Assembly (NCBI GenBank): GCA_026390555.1
Contig: JAPLFS010000010.1
Span: 1-36,298, forward strand
Direction: 5' to 3'
DNA length: 36,298 nt
DNA from: Pseudomonadota bacterium
GTDB taxonomy: Bacteria; Bdellovibrionota_C; UBA2361; OMII01
Of the stretch, positions 26,051 to 34,891 are shown in pieces. The position numbers and the translations under genes were made by a program. The notes beneath the pieces are model-generated. The model was not told where the DNA came from, made no database searches, and saw only the letters and a program-made list of their open reading frames with translations. Each line of letters opens with the position of its first letter. The first letter of the stretch is position 1.

Positions 26051-26118
26051 AGCCTTGTATGCATTACCTCGGCTGAAATACCGTACCAACAAGCACCGTT
26101 TGCTGATAGCGTTCTAAT

Positions 26119-27654
26119 ATGAAAGCGGTAGTTGTTGGAACAGGAGTAGGGGCACTAGCGAGCGCTTTGCGCCTCCGGGCTATGGGGCTAGATGTTGACG
26201 TTCTTGAGGCGTGCCCCGATGCCGGAGGACGAGCCCGAACGTTCAATTTTCACGGACACTCATTTGATGCTGGGCCGACAGTAATCACAGCACCGTGGCT
26301 CTTTGATGAGCTATTTGAACTATTCGGAGAGCGGCGGTTCGAATACGTTGAATTTCTTCCCTGTGATCCTTGGTATCGACTCTCTTTCTCAGATGGAAGT
26401 TCTCTTGACCTTGTTCCCGATCCGATTAGGCAGATGGATGAAATCTCACGGCTATGTCCCGCCGACGCGCAGTTATATCCATCTTTTCTCAAGCATAGTG
26501 AGGAGTTTTACCGTATAGGATACGAGCAACTTGGAGTAGCGGACTTTACCTCATTTTGGTCTATGGTTAAGGCGGTGCCTCATCTTGCTAGGCTTGGTGG
26601 ATTTACTAGCCTATGGCGGCATACCGCGAAATATTTCCAAGATCGAAGGGTGCGACAAGCCTTTTCTCTACAACCACTACTAGTCGGGGGGAACCCCCTG
26701 AATACTACAGCGATCTATGGATTGATTCATGCCATGGAAAGGAAGGGAGGAATATGGTTTGCCAAGGGGGGGACTTCAAAACTGATTGAGGCGCTAGTGT
26801 CCCTTGCTAAGCGGCATGGTGTGAGGTTTCATTTTGATAGCACAGTTAACGAATTTGAAACTGATAGGGCCAAAAAGCTTGTAGGAATGAGATACCGCCA
26901 GGGTGATAAACAATATTCATTGAAATGTGACCTTGGCGTCTGGGGAGGCGATGCCCAGGTGGGATATAGGACTCTTGGGCCAGAGCGCCTCTCGCTTTTT
27001 GAGAAGATGAGATTAAAAACTGTCTCCTCATCTATGGGCCTATATGTCCTCTATTTTAAAACCTCTAAGCGATATCCAGATGTAAAGCACCACACTATGG
27101 TGCTCTCAGAACGGTGGGAATCTTTACTCAAGGATATATTTAGAGGGGAAAAACTACCATCAGATCCGAGCTTGTACCTACATAGGCCAGTCGCTACGGA
27201 TCCGAGTATTGCGCTTGAGGATGGTGAGCTATTCTACGTACTAGCGCCGGTCCCACACCTTGGAAACTTCTCTTCGTGGGAGACAGCAGAAGAACTCTTC
27301 CGCGCAAAAGTTCTGAGTATCCTTGAGGAACGGGTACTTCCGGAGCTTTGCGACTCACTTGTTTTTGCGGAATCGGTTGATCCGCGATACTTTAAAAAAG
27401 CTCTCTTGAGCCCGCTCGGTGCCGGATTTTCTATCGCGCCTACCTTAAGTCAGTCAGCCTGGCTGCGATTCCATAATCGGGCAGACAAGGTAAAGAATCT
27501 TTATTTCTGCGGAGCTGGGGTTCACCCCGGCGGAGGCTTACCCGGTGTAGCAACCTCGGCTAAAGTTATTGAGTCCCTTGTGAGGCAGGATTATCCAGGT
27601 ATATGTGCTTCTCAGCTTGTGGAAGATCGTGTATCGCAAGGAGCGCTCGCATGA
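26119..27654 (+). CDS. crtI: Phytoene desaturase
   Basis: A 511-aa FAD-dependent enzyme that desaturates phytoene to lycopene. The N-terminal dinucleotide-binding motif is VVVGTGVGALASALRL (4-19), followed by the ADP-ribose acid in DVLEACPDAGGRART and by FDAGPTVITAPWLF, typical of CrtI. The C-terminal signature FCGAGVHPGGGLPGVATSAK closes the fold. The length is normal. It is the first gene of a crtI-crtB-crtY-blh operon starting about 70 bp after the rhodopsin terminator, so a promoter should lie at about 26050-26118. The stop overlaps the crtB start (ATGA at 27651-27654). Confidence 0.93.
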   Translation: MKAVVVGTGVGALASALRLRAMGLDVDVLEACPDAGGRARTFNFHGHSFDAGPTVITAPWLFDELFELFGERRFEYVEFLPCDPWYRLSFSDGSSLDLVPDPIRQMDEISRLCPADAQLYPSFLKHSEEFYRIGYEQLGVADFTSFWSMVKAVPHLARLGGFTSLWRHTAKYFQDRRVRQAFSLQPLLVGGNPLNTTAIYGLIHAMERKGGIWFAKGGTSKLIEALVSLAKRHGVRFHFDSTVNEFETDRAKKLVGMRYRQGDKQYSLKCDLGVWGGDAQVGYRTLGPERLSLFEKMRLKTVSSSMGLYVLYFKTSKRYPDVKHHTMVLSERWESLLKDIFRGEKLPSDPSLYLHRPVATDPSIALEDGELFYVLAPVPHLGNFSSWETAEELFRAKVLSILEERVLPELCDSLVFAESVDPRYFKKALLSPLGAGFSIAPTLSQSAWLRFHNRADKVKNLYFCGAGVHPGGGLPGVATSAKVIESLVRQDYPGICASQLVEDRVSQGALA

Positions 27655-28496
27655 ACGATGATTTGCGTCTGATGACGCGCGCAGGAAAGACTTTTTATTT
27701 TGCGACATTATGGCTCAGTCCGGAAGCTAGAAATGATGCCGCTACTGCATACAGCTTTTGTCGAAAGATTGACGATATCGCAGATGGAGGTCTTCCCTCA
27801 GATGAGCGGGATGAATATCTATCTAGTGTGACTCGTGCCGTAAGCTCAATGGACAGAACTTTTTCTGGTATAGAGCGGCTACTCTCTCTGATTCAGAGAT
27901 TCCCAGATATTAAAGAGCCGATCATTTCGCTTGTGGATGCGTGTCGAGAAGATACCACGGGGCTTGTTATTAAAACGCAGGACGATTTAGCGAAGTATTC
28001 CTACGGAGTCGCTGGAAATGTTGGATTGATAATGTATCCAATTCTAGGAGGACGAGTTGCAGAAGGGCGCGCACATGCTTCAGATCTCGGTATTGCGATG
28101 CAGTACACAAACATAGCGCGCGATGTCTTTGAGGACCTCAGAAGAGGAAGGGTATATCTTCCAAGTGATTGGCTTGATGGGATAGATCCACAGAGCCTAC
28201 TTGTTGGAGACTCTAAAGTTGAGCAGGTTATCTTGGCAGCCGTCAGGCAACTTTTAGACACAGCACAATCGCATTACCAACGCGGTCTTGCAGGTATTCA
28301 TTTCCTCGCGCCCCGCTCTCGATACTCCATTAAGGTTGCCGCTAGGTGTTATGGAGCGATAGGAGACAGAATTATTAGAGGGGGACTTTTATCGCGTAAG
28401 CGATCTGTGGTTCCTTTATACAAGAAGGGGCTCCTAGCGTGTCAAGTATTGATGAAGGATTTGAGTACTCCGCGTCTAACTATTTCTGAAAAGTAA
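27651..28496 (+). CDS. crtB: Phytoene synthase
   Basis: A 281-aa enzyme that joins two geranylgeranyl diphosphates to phytoene. ATG 27651 is chosen because AAGGAG lies 8 bases before it, it overlaps the crtI stop as ATGA, and it starts at the family's usual N-terminus; a further upstream start at 27603 would only add residues inside crtI. The two Asp-rich metal motifs are present: YSFCRKIDDIAD at about 34-45 and QYTNIARDVFEDLRRGRVYLP at about 150-170 (both DxxxD type). The substrate must come from a GGPP synthase encoded elsewhere, as there is no crtE here. The stop is 3 bp before crtY. Confidence 0.93.
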   Translation: MNDDLRLMTRAGKTFYFATLWLSPEARNDAATAYSFCRKIDDIADGGLPSDERDEYLSSVTRAVSSMDRTFSGIERLLSLIQRFPDIKEPIISLVDACREDTTGLVIKTQDDLAKYSYGVAGNVGLIMYPILGGRVAEGRAHASDLGIAMQYTNIARDVFEDLRRGRVYLPSDWLDGIDPQSLLVGDSKVEQVILAAVRQLLDTAQSHYQRGLAGIHFLAPRSRYSIKVAARCYGAIGDRIIRGGLLSRKRSVVPLYKKGLLACQVLMKDLSTPRLTISEK

Positions 28497-28499
28497 AAC

Positions 28500-29543
28500 G
28501 TGGTGCAATCGATAGGCATTCGCGGGGCTGGTGTTGCGGGATTGAGTTTAGCTCGTGAGATCCTTCGCTCGTCAAAAAACTGCACAGTGTGTCTCTTTGA
28601 TAGAAGGCCTAGGCTTCCACATCCTCAGAGAACGTTCTGCTTCTTTGCTTCCACCAAAGAGGCCCTACCGGTCGAGCCATATAAGAGATGGAAGAATGTT
28701 CGTTTTAGAGGGCAACATTTCGATCGCTGCATAGAGACGGCATCTACTCCATATGCTCTCGTGCGAGGAGAAGATTTCTTTGACAGCACTCTTGAAGAGC
28801 TTGAGGGGCGAGGAGCTTGTTTCTCTTGGGAATGTGGACATGTCGATATTGAAGGCAATTCAATACGCACTAATAGTGTGTGGCAGTCGTTTGGAGGACT
28901 ATGGATACAAACGGCAGCAGATTCCTTCGATCCATCAACGGCACTCCTCATGGACATCTTGCCGAGTAGCGAGAGTTGTCCCATCTCTTTTATGTATGTG
29001 CTTCCGATTTCAACAACAGAAGCATTGGTAGAGCATACAACCTTCAGTACTCATCAGATGCCATCTGAATGGCATCTCTCATTGTGCTATGAGTGGATTC
29101 AATCTCATGTTCATAGCCAGTATGAAATTATCTCCCGTGAGTCGGGGCTAATACCTATGGGGCTTGAGCGCCCAGTTGCGACAGAGAATGTTGTTATAGG
29201 CAGCGCTGGCGGGGCGATTAGGGCTGCTACTGGATACGCGTTTCTTAATATCCAAAAACAGGCACGCGAACTCGCAAGAGTTTTAGTAGAAGGAGGAGGG
29301 GGTGATATGCCGCGAATCTGCGATGGGCCTCCCAGGTGGTATGCAACAGCGGACGCGCTCTTTCTAAAGGCCCTGGCCACGGCACCTCTTAAAGGTAGCC
29401 TGTTAATGGGCCGATTGCTCGAGAAGGCTCCCGCACAGCCACTGCTTCGGTTTCTTGCGGGAGACGCAAAGATCGTTGAGGGCTTGAGAGTAATGTCATC
29501 TGCTCCTAAGATGATGATGATAAAGGCATTGCTATCAGTATGA
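28500..29543 (+). CDS. crtY: Lycopene beta-cyclase, CrtY type
   Basis: A 347-aa flavoprotein-fold enzyme that cyclises both ends of lycopene to give beta-carotene. It starts with IGIRGAGVAGLSLAREIL (dinucleotide-binding GxGxxG) and has the CrtY segments DPSTALLMD, PISTTEALVEHTTFS and GSAGGAIRAATGYAFLNIQKQA, the last being the most diagnostic. It is somewhat shorter than typical CrtY (about 380-390 aa). The start is GTG 28500 (a second GTG follows directly), with little Shine-Dalgarno, 3 bp after the crtB stop, which points to translational coupling. The stop overlaps the blh start (ATGA at 29540). Confidence 0.88.
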   Translation: MVQSIGIRGAGVAGLSLAREILRSSKNCTVCLFDRRPRLPHPQRTFCFFASTKEALPVEPYKRWKNVRFRGQHFDRCIETASTPYALVRGEDFFDSTLEELEGRGACFSWECGHVDIEGNSIRTNSVWQSFGGLWIQTAADSFDPSTALLMDILPSSESCPISFMYVLPISTTEALVEHTTFSTHQMPSEWHLSLCYEWIQSHVHSQYEIISRESGLIPMGLERPVATENVVIGSAGGAIRAATGYAFLNIQKQARELARVLVEGGGGDMPRICDGPPRWYATADALFLKALATAPLKGSLLMGRLLEKAPAQPLLRFLAGDAKIVEGLRVMSSAPKMMMIKALLSV

Positions 29544-30406
29544 GTTTCGGCACAATTCTAGTTTCTGGCCTCGCTATACTACTTGCACTAGCCACCGCGA
29601 TTGAGTCGTCGGTAGGCGAGTGGCTTGCTCTTAGTTTAATTATCCTCGCGGGAATCCCCCACGGCTCCTTTGACCTGCGGCTCGCTGAGGCGAAGTGGAG
29701 GGAGAGCTCCCGTTCACGTCTTTCCATTCTTGCAATCTATGTTTCTTCGGGTATGGCTATGAGCGCTTTCTGTATTATGTTTCCAACAGTGGGATTGGCG
29801 CTATTTCTAGTAATATCCATCATTCATTTTAGCGAAGGAGAGATGATTCAGGGCAGAATGGCTCGAGGCTGGATGATCGGGGCTAGCTCGGTTGTATTGC
29901 CAATAGGACTTCACCTCACGGGATCTCGCGCATATTTACATTACTTTATTCCATTTGATCTTATGGAGAGTCTCTCCCCTTTTTTGCGGCTACTCGCGGT
30001 AAGCTTAGCTGTATTGCTTTTTTTCCAACTTAGCCGAGACTCTCTCAAGAGAGATCAGGATATTGATTCGAATACACTCCAGCGCTGGATCTGTCTAGGA
30101 GCCTGGCTGCTTCTTCCGCCACTTTCAGGATTTTGTATTTGGTTTATCGGACGGCATTCATGCAAGCATCTTGAAGTGTGTAAGGATCTATTTCGAGAAA
30201 GCCGCTTTGGAATGCCACTAGATTTTTTGGTAATATCTCTTGTCGCAATTCTTCTTATTATACCGCTCTCATTATTTTTTGATTTGCGAGATATAAATCA
30301 GCTCTTTGCGGCCACTATAGTGCTCATTGCCGGGCTCACTGTGCCGCACATACTCGTTACGCATGACCTACAGAAAACGATGAAGCAGATGCGGCAGCAA
30401 GCCTGA
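29540..30406 (+). CDS. blh: Beta-carotene 15,15'-dioxygenase, Brp/Blh family
   Basis: A 288-aa membrane enzyme that splits beta-carotene into two retinals, the rhodopsin chromophore. It has the iron-binding His pattern of Brp/Blh proteins: GIPHGSFDLRL at about 38-48, IIHFSEGE near 94-101, WFIGRHSCKHLEVC near 204-217, and LTVPHILVTHDL near the C-terminus. About 7-8 hydrophobic segments are present. It is the last gene of the operon, overlapping crtY by 4 bp. No terminator hairpin follows; the next feature is a dispersed repeat at 30504. Confidence 0.92.
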   Translation: MSFGTILVSGLAILLALATAIESSVGEWLALSLIILAGIPHGSFDLRLAEAKWRESSRSRLSILAIYVSSGMAMSAFCIMFPTVGLALFLVISIIHFSEGEMIQGRMARGWMIGASSVVLPIGLHLTGSRAYLHYFIPFDLMESLSPFLRLLAVSLAVLLFFQLSRDSLKRDQDIDSNTLQRWICLGAWLLLPPLSGFCIWFIGRHSCKHLEVCKDLFRESRFGMPLDFLVISLVAILLIIPLSLFFDLRDINQLFAATIVLIAGLTVPHILVTHDLQKTMKQMRQQA

Positions 30407-30503
30407 TAGGTATTAATTATCTTTGTATCAGCACTTAGGAGGGGGGGCGAGGTATAGGGCATTCCGTGTTTAATAGTGACGCACTATATTCGGTAGCTGA
30501 CTC

Positions 30504-30539
30504 GGACTGTTGCCTAGAAAGTAACCCCGTACCAATGCC
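30504..30539 (+). repeat. 36-bp dispersed repeat, copy 2
   Basis: Matches 1745-1780 in the same orientation with one mismatch. It sits in the gap between the convergent blh and the small lipoprotein gene. Confidence 0.75.
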
Positions 30540-30595
30540 ACCAACTGTTTTACGGGTCGCAGCAAGTTGGCTAGCTCGTTAGCCCTCCAGGATCG

Positions 30596-31066
30596 CTACG
30601 AAACCTTCGTGGCATCCCCGTAGTAGGTGACGGAACAAGTTAGGGGATCTTCCGAAGATCCAGGGGTGTTGCAATTAGTAAATTGGATAAGAAGCGTCAC
30701 TCGAGCCTTATCCGCTCCAGCGTCAAGAAATCCAACCGTGGACAATGTAGAAGCGCACGAATACGGCGCGATAGATCCGTAGCTTCCAAACGTCGGCGCT
30801 GAGGCGATAAAGCTGATTACCTCTCCTGATCCCTGTCCTCCAATAGCGGTACTTCCATCGACCGCAACAACGGTAAACACATCGTTCACGTCCGTACTAA
30901 CCGTCATTGGGAACAGTGGGTTGATATCGGATCTAACAGAGAAGGGGCAGTTGTTTTGATTCGAGGTATAGGAACCTTCCCATACCCCATCAAATGACAC
31001 GGTGTCCTGGCTGCCACAACCGAATAATGAGCAAACAAGAGTTATGAAGATTAGTTTTTGTTTCAT
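30596..31066 (-). CDS. Small secreted lipoprotein, family unknown
   Basis: ATG 31066 starts a lipoprotein signal peptide (MKQKLIFITLVCSLFGC) and gives 156 aa; the frame is open 16 codons further up, but those residues are not signal-like. The mature part is beta-rich, with Trp/Gly/Asn and five Cys besides the lipid Cys (NNCPF, YSCAS, TNCNT, TCSVTYYG), suggesting disulfides. The opening FDGVWEGSYTSNQ is like small lipocalin-type or META-like beta barrels, but I cannot assign a family. It is convergent to blh and upstream of nothing obvious. Confidence 0.65.
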   Translation of the reverse strand: MKQKLIFITLVCSLFGCGSQDTVSFDGVWEGSYTSNQNNCPFSVRSDINPLFPMTVSTDVNDVFTVVAVDGSTAIGGQGSGEVISFIASAPTFGSYGSIAPYSCASTLSTVGFLDAGADKARVTLLIQFTNCNTPGSSEDPLTCSVTYYGDATKVS

Positions 31067-31203
31067 GATATAGCCAAGCACTTTATAGCCCATAGATCGA
31101 TAAAGGCAACACAACTTTATCAGCTGTTAGTATATAATTGGTATGTATGATGGTACCAGTGATCGTATTTAATTAGATTTATACAAAAAGTTAAGTTTAT
31201 CAA

Positions 31204-32658
31204 TTATTGTCGCTTTATACATTGCCCTCTCGGCTCATTTCCCTCAAAAAGAACGATCTCAGAATGAAGAAATTTAGCCGCCTCATTTGACCCCCTCACT
31301 TTAGCAGCTGAGCGCTCCAACATCTCTAGCTCAAAATCTGATAAAACGCTTCTTCGTATTCCAATCTCTCTCCAAGCGGAGCCTGGCTTACAACCATTTG
31401 AAATGCCACGAGCAAGAACTAATGCATCCAATAGGGCTTGATTAGCTCCCTGACCCTTAAACGGGCTCATAGGGTGCGCGGCATCACCGAGTAGTGTAAT
31501 GGAACCCCCATTTTCGAAATTTGATATATTAACTAGCTCTCGGTCGTATATAGGATAACTAGAAATTTGGGCCTCAGAGGTGTTTGCTATAATTTCAGGA
31601 ATAGGGGAGTGCCAAGCAGCTCTCAGCATCGCTTCTTTTTTCAGCTTTTGTGAGCCGCTAGAGCCTAAAATTCTCGCTTGGTCTTCCGCGAGGGGAAAAC
31701 TCAATTGCCACATCACTGAATCCGATGTGAAAGGCATAACGTATATGCGCTCAGTGCCATTAGCAGTTTGAAATACTGTGGCTGAATCAAGCAGCTCACT
31801 TTTAAGCCCCTCCAGCTTCTGTAGGGGGCAAATTCCTAGGATTACTATGCAACCTAAATAACGTAACGGGTTAGCCTCTTCGCCAATCATTTGCTTACGT
31901 ACCGAACTACGAATTCCATCGGCACCAACGACCAGATCTGCTTTTATTTTTTTTAAGGAACCTGCTACCAGAAAGTTTAGCTCAACACCCTCCCCGGCAT
32001 GCTCGTTATAATCTACAAACTGATGTCCCCATTCTACCTTCGTCGGCCCACCGAGTTGCTTTAGTAGCGCTGATCGCAACAGTTGTCGTGCGATGTGTAC
32101 ATTAGTACGCCGTGCATTTTTTGAAGCCCCCGACTGTAGCCATTTTCTTACCCCCCATTCTCCAACTATTTTTCCCTCTGTGGTATAAACGACGTGTCTA
32201 GTAGAAAATACCCCATCTTCTAATCGGTTTATACCAAAACCCTTCATTGCAACACTAGCTTGCTGCAAGGTGAGACCATAACCCTGTGAGCGTGTTTCAA
32301 AATCCTGATCTCGTTCAAAAAGAGTAAAAGGAATCGCGCGATGTAAGCAAGCTACTGCCAACGCTACCCCACCAATTCCAGCGCCGATGATCGCCACGTG
32401 TGGGTAGTTTATTGTATCAGCTAACGGAGGACTAGATGTAGGCTGTAAGCCAGAGCCCAAACAAGCGCTACAACTCAAAGGATGTGCTTTTGGAAGAGTA
32501 GGGGGAGTTCCAAGGCCCTCTGATTGCTGAAAAGCCACGAGCTCTCGCTGGTAAAGTAAGCGCACTTTTCTCCCTCGGCGCTGGTTTTTTCTTCCGCAGC
32601 CGTAACATTCAGTACAGGTGGTGTAATAGGTAGATGTAGATGAGGGAATATTTTTCAA
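31204..32658 (-). CDS. FAD-dependent monooxygenase with N-terminal DnaJ-type zinc motifs
   Basis: A 484-aa protein. Residues about 15-22 (CTECYGCG) and 63-70 (CSACLGSG) are two CxxCxGxG motifs as in the DnaJ zinc-finger domain, separated by a basic helix. From about residue 87 it is a group A flavin monooxygenase: VAIIGAGIGGVALAVACL binds FAD, ADLVVGADGIRSSVRKQ is the DG motif, and LLGDAAHPMSPFKGQGANQALLDA the GD motif. Such enzymes hydroxylate aromatic or polyene substrates with NAD(P)H and O2. The substrate is unknown; with carotenoid genes nearby, a terpenoid is conceivable. The start at 32658 is a TTG with a weak leader, but it is needed to include the first zinc motif. Confidence 0.8.
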   Translation of the reverse strand: MKNIPSSTSTYYTTCTECYGCGRKNQRRGRKVRLLYQRELVAFQQSEGLGTPPTLPKAHPLSCSACLGSGLQPTSSPPLADTINYPHVAIIGAGIGGVALAVACLHRAIPFTLFERDQDFETRSQGYGLTLQQASVAMKGFGINRLEDGVFSTRHVVYTTEGKIVGEWGVRKWLQSGASKNARRTNVHIARQLLRSALLKQLGGPTKVEWGHQFVDYNEHAGEGVELNFLVAGSLKKIKADLVVGADGIRSSVRKQMIGEEANPLRYLGCIVILGICPLQKLEGLKSELLDSATVFQTANGTERIYVMPFTSDSVMWQLSFPLAEDQARILGSSGSQKLKKEAMLRAAWHSPIPEIIANTSEAQISSYPIYDRELVNISNFENGGSITLLGDAAHPMSPFKGQGANQALLDALVLARGISNGCKPGSAWREIGIRRSVLSDFELEMLERSAAKVRGSNEAAKFLHSEIVLFEGNEPRGQCIKRQ

Positions 32659-32684
32659 AGCGTTACTGCTAAAAATACTTTTTT

Positions 32685-32837
32685 AAAGGATATAGAGATC
32701 AACTCACTTTTGGCAAGTATTTGCTTTGAGCTACAGAGTGGCTCCCCGGAGGGTTTTATAGGCCTTGGTCGCAGCCGAAGCACTCCTAGACTAGTTCTCG
32801 AGCATTTAGGATGAGAGAAAGAGGGTGTAAGCCGCCA
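32685..32837 (+). repeat. R3 dispersed repeat, copy B
   Basis: Begins AAAGGATA and ACTCACTTTTGGCAAGTAT as in copy A and continues to GTAAGCCGCCAAA, which parallels GCAAGTCGCCCAAA in copy C. It ends within a few bases of the photolyase stop codon. Confidence 0.75.
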
Positions 32838-32839
32838 AA

Positions 32840-34399
32840 CTAAATCAATCCCTGTTCAAGTCCTTTTAATACTTCTTTTGCCCTCTTTTTTAGTTGCACT
32901 AAATCAGAGAGCCTTTTTAAGCCAAAAACTTGCTGGCTCATTCGATGATTTTTAGCAAAAGTTTCTTCGTGTCGATCAAGAAAATCCCAGTATAGAGTGG
33001 TAAACGGGCACGCTTTTTCACCGGTGCGAAGTTTTGGGTTATACGCGCAGCCCTTGCAGTAATTACTCATACGAGAAATATAGGCACCTCCTGCTGCATA
33101 TGGTTTTGTCATCATTTGGCCCCCGTCCGCGTGTACTCCCATGCCAATTACATTCGGAACCATTACCCACTGTGTTGCATCGATAAATACTTCTCTCATC
33201 CAATTAAGAAATTGTTGTGGATCAGTGCCCGTAACTAATGCAAGGTTACTAAGAAGCATGAGGCGCGGAATGTGGTGAACCCAGGCGCGAGATTTAATAT
33301 CAGTGATAGTCTGCTTCATGCAGTTCATAGATGTTTTATTTGGGTCGTTGAATAGTGGCAGTAGCTGGCGTGTAGCCTTCAGCTTGTTGTTATTTTTGTA
33401 ATTAGGCCCCAAATACCAATACATGCCATTAACATATTCACGCCATCCAATGATTTGCCTGACGAATCCTTCACAAGACGCAATAGGAATCGTTCCAGTA
33501 TCAAAAGCTTTAAGAGCCTCTGATATTACTTCGCTTGGATGCAGCAGTCCGTTGTTTAGGTACGGCGATAGTAGTGAGTGGTGTAGAGCCCAATTCTCTG
33601 TAGTCATTGCATCTTCTAGCGGCCCAAATTGAGAAAAGTGATTGTCGATAAAGTTTTTTAATTGGGCTAGCGCCCCTTTTCGAGTAGTAGCCCAGGTAGT
33701 AGAAGGAGTGTAGTTAAGCTCTTTAGCAACAATCTTATCTATCTCATCGCGCTTATGCTCTAAATATGGCGGACCCTCATATTTCTTAGGTGGCGGTAGG
33801 CGATTTTCTTTGTCGAAGTTCCACGACCCTCCTATCGGTTTGTTATTTTCTACCAAGATGTTGAGGTTTATGCGCTGAGCCCGGTAGAAGGTTTCCATCA
33901 GGTAACTCTTCTGTGAATCGGCCCATTTTTTAAAAAATAAGCGGGGCGTAAGAAAAAAATCGTTCTTACTAAAGATTAGTCCGTGTTCTTTGAGCGCTTC
34001 GTACTGACCAAAAGATGACGGTTCTGCGCAGGTAACAGGCAGCCCTGTATGCTTACTTTGGATAATTTTAAGACCATCAATAGTTGTTGGAGCTTTAAGA
34101 TATTCAACAGTGAAACCTTCTTTTTCAAGGCTCTTGGCAAAGTGACGCGCAGCTGAGATTAAAAAGAAAAGACGTTCAGGGTGCCAATTTCGAACTGTTG
34201 TCATTCGAGCACTTTCCACCATAGCAATTAAGTTTTGCTTAGGGTCGGCATCTTTAAGTGCACCAAAATCACGGTGCAAATGATCAAATGGGATGTAAAT
34301 AATGCTTTTCACTTGTGGCCCAGAGTAGGTGTTGGCTTCAAAATAATTTAATTTATGATTTTCCTCACTAAGAAGGTAGTCAACCCCTAGTAAAGCCAC
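32840..34399 (-). CDS. FeS-cluster bacterial cryptochrome/photolyase, (6-4) type
   Basis: A 519-aa protein of the FeS-BCP/CryPro family (PF04244), light-driven repair of UV photoproducts with FAD and a lumazine-type antenna. The Cys ligands of the 4Fe-4S cluster are C360, C448, C451 and C464; the spacings 88, 3 and 13 equal those of Agrobacterium PhrB (C350, C438, C441, C454). HH at 375-376 falls where PhrB has H365/H366, needed for (6-4) repair. The family normally begins near IIYIPFDHL (residue 33), so the first 30 residues are extra. A GTG at 34312 (residue 30) is an alternative start to the GTG at 34399. The gene lies exactly between R3 copies B and C and is divergent from the SDR gene. 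Confidence 0.92.
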   Translation of the reverse strand: MALLGVDYLLSEENHKLNYFEANTYSGPQVKSIIYIPFDHLHRDFGALKDADPKQNLIAMVESARMTTVRNWHPERLFFLISAARHFAKSLEKEGFTVEYLKAPTTIDGLKIIQSKHTGLPVTCAEPSSFGQYEALKEHGLIFSKNDFFLTPRLFFKKWADSQKSYLMETFYRAQRINLNILVENNKPIGGSWNFDKENRLPPPKKYEGPPYLEHKRDEIDKIVAKELNYTPSTTWATTRKGALAQLKNFIDNHFSQFGPLEDAMTTENWALHHSLLSPYLNNGLLHPSEVISEALKAFDTGTIPIASCEGFVRQIIGWREYVNGMYWYLGPNYKNNNKLKATRQLLPLFNDPNKTSMNCMKQTITDIKSRAWVHHIPRLMLLSNLALVTGTDPQQFLNWMREVFIDATQWVMVPNVIGMGVHADGGQMMTKPYAAGGAYISRMSNYCKGCAYNPKLRTGEKACPFTTLYWDFLDRHEETFAKNHRMSQQVFGLKRLSDLVQLKKRAKEVLKGLEQGLI

Positions 34400-34460
34400 C
34401 TTAGACGCAGCTATCTAAAGAACTATTCAATTATAGGTTGCTCCCTGCCTTTTCGCTATG

Positions 34461-34617
34461 GAAGGATATGAAAATTGACTCACTTTTAGTAAGTACTTGC
34501 TTCGAGGTACAGGGGGGCCTCCCTGCAGAATTTTGTAGGGCCCGGTTGCGACCGCAGCACTTCTAGCCTGGTTCTAGCGTATGTTGGAGCAGCAAAAGAG
34601 ATTGCAAGTCGCCCAAA
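34461..34617 (+). repeat. R3 dispersed repeat, copy C
   Basis: The most diverged copy (CTCACTTTTAGTAAGTACTT for the core). It keeps TTTTGTAGGGCCCGGTTGCGA and CTAGCCTGGTTCT, matching copy B. It starts about 60 bp upstream of the photolyase start. The open frame that crosses it is not conserved between copies, so the repeat is taken as non-coding. Confidence 0.7.
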
Positions 34618-34681
34618 AAAGAGCAATATATAAATCACGCTCGCACGTCCGAAGAGAGTGACGATTTTAGAACTCATCTAC

Positions 34682-34841
34682 CTACGGGTCGAGCGAGTTG
34701 TAAGCAGGAATTTCATCGATACCATGTGAGGTATCAATAAACTTCGGGATTGTAGCAGGAGCTAGAAAGTCTGGGAGGCCGTGAAGCTTCATGATATCTG
34801 GGGTTGTGAGACCGTCTCGGATAAACGCCGCGATTAGCATC
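34682..34841 (-). pseudogene. Short gene fragment, unidentified
   Basis: The minus strand reads MLIAAFIRDGLTTP from ATG 34841 and, after a run of five C (34800-34804), PDIMKLHGLPDFLAP and FIDTSHGIDEIPAYNSLDP to a TAG at 34682, but in the next frame. One C fewer would join both into one peptide of 52 residues. I cannot name the family. It may be debris of a mobile gene between R3 copy C and the SDR gene. Confidence 0.3.
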
Positions 34842-34891
34842 TGTACTTTGCACCTGCCAATTTTTAATAAAAACAGCAGAAAATAAAATTT

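Noticed and set aside
27603-27650. Upstream start of crtB
   Set aside because: It lies inside crtI without a ribosome site; ATG 27651 has AAGGAG and the usual ATGA overlap.
26119-30406. A GGPP synthase (crtE) or carotenoid ketolase/hydroxylase inside the operon
   Set aside because: The four genes are contiguous or overlapping and none of them has those motifs; these enzymes, if present, are encoded elsewhere.
34486-34677. Small minus-strand protein gene across R3 copy C
   Set aside because: The frame is not kept in copies A and B of the same repeat, so it is not under coding constraint.
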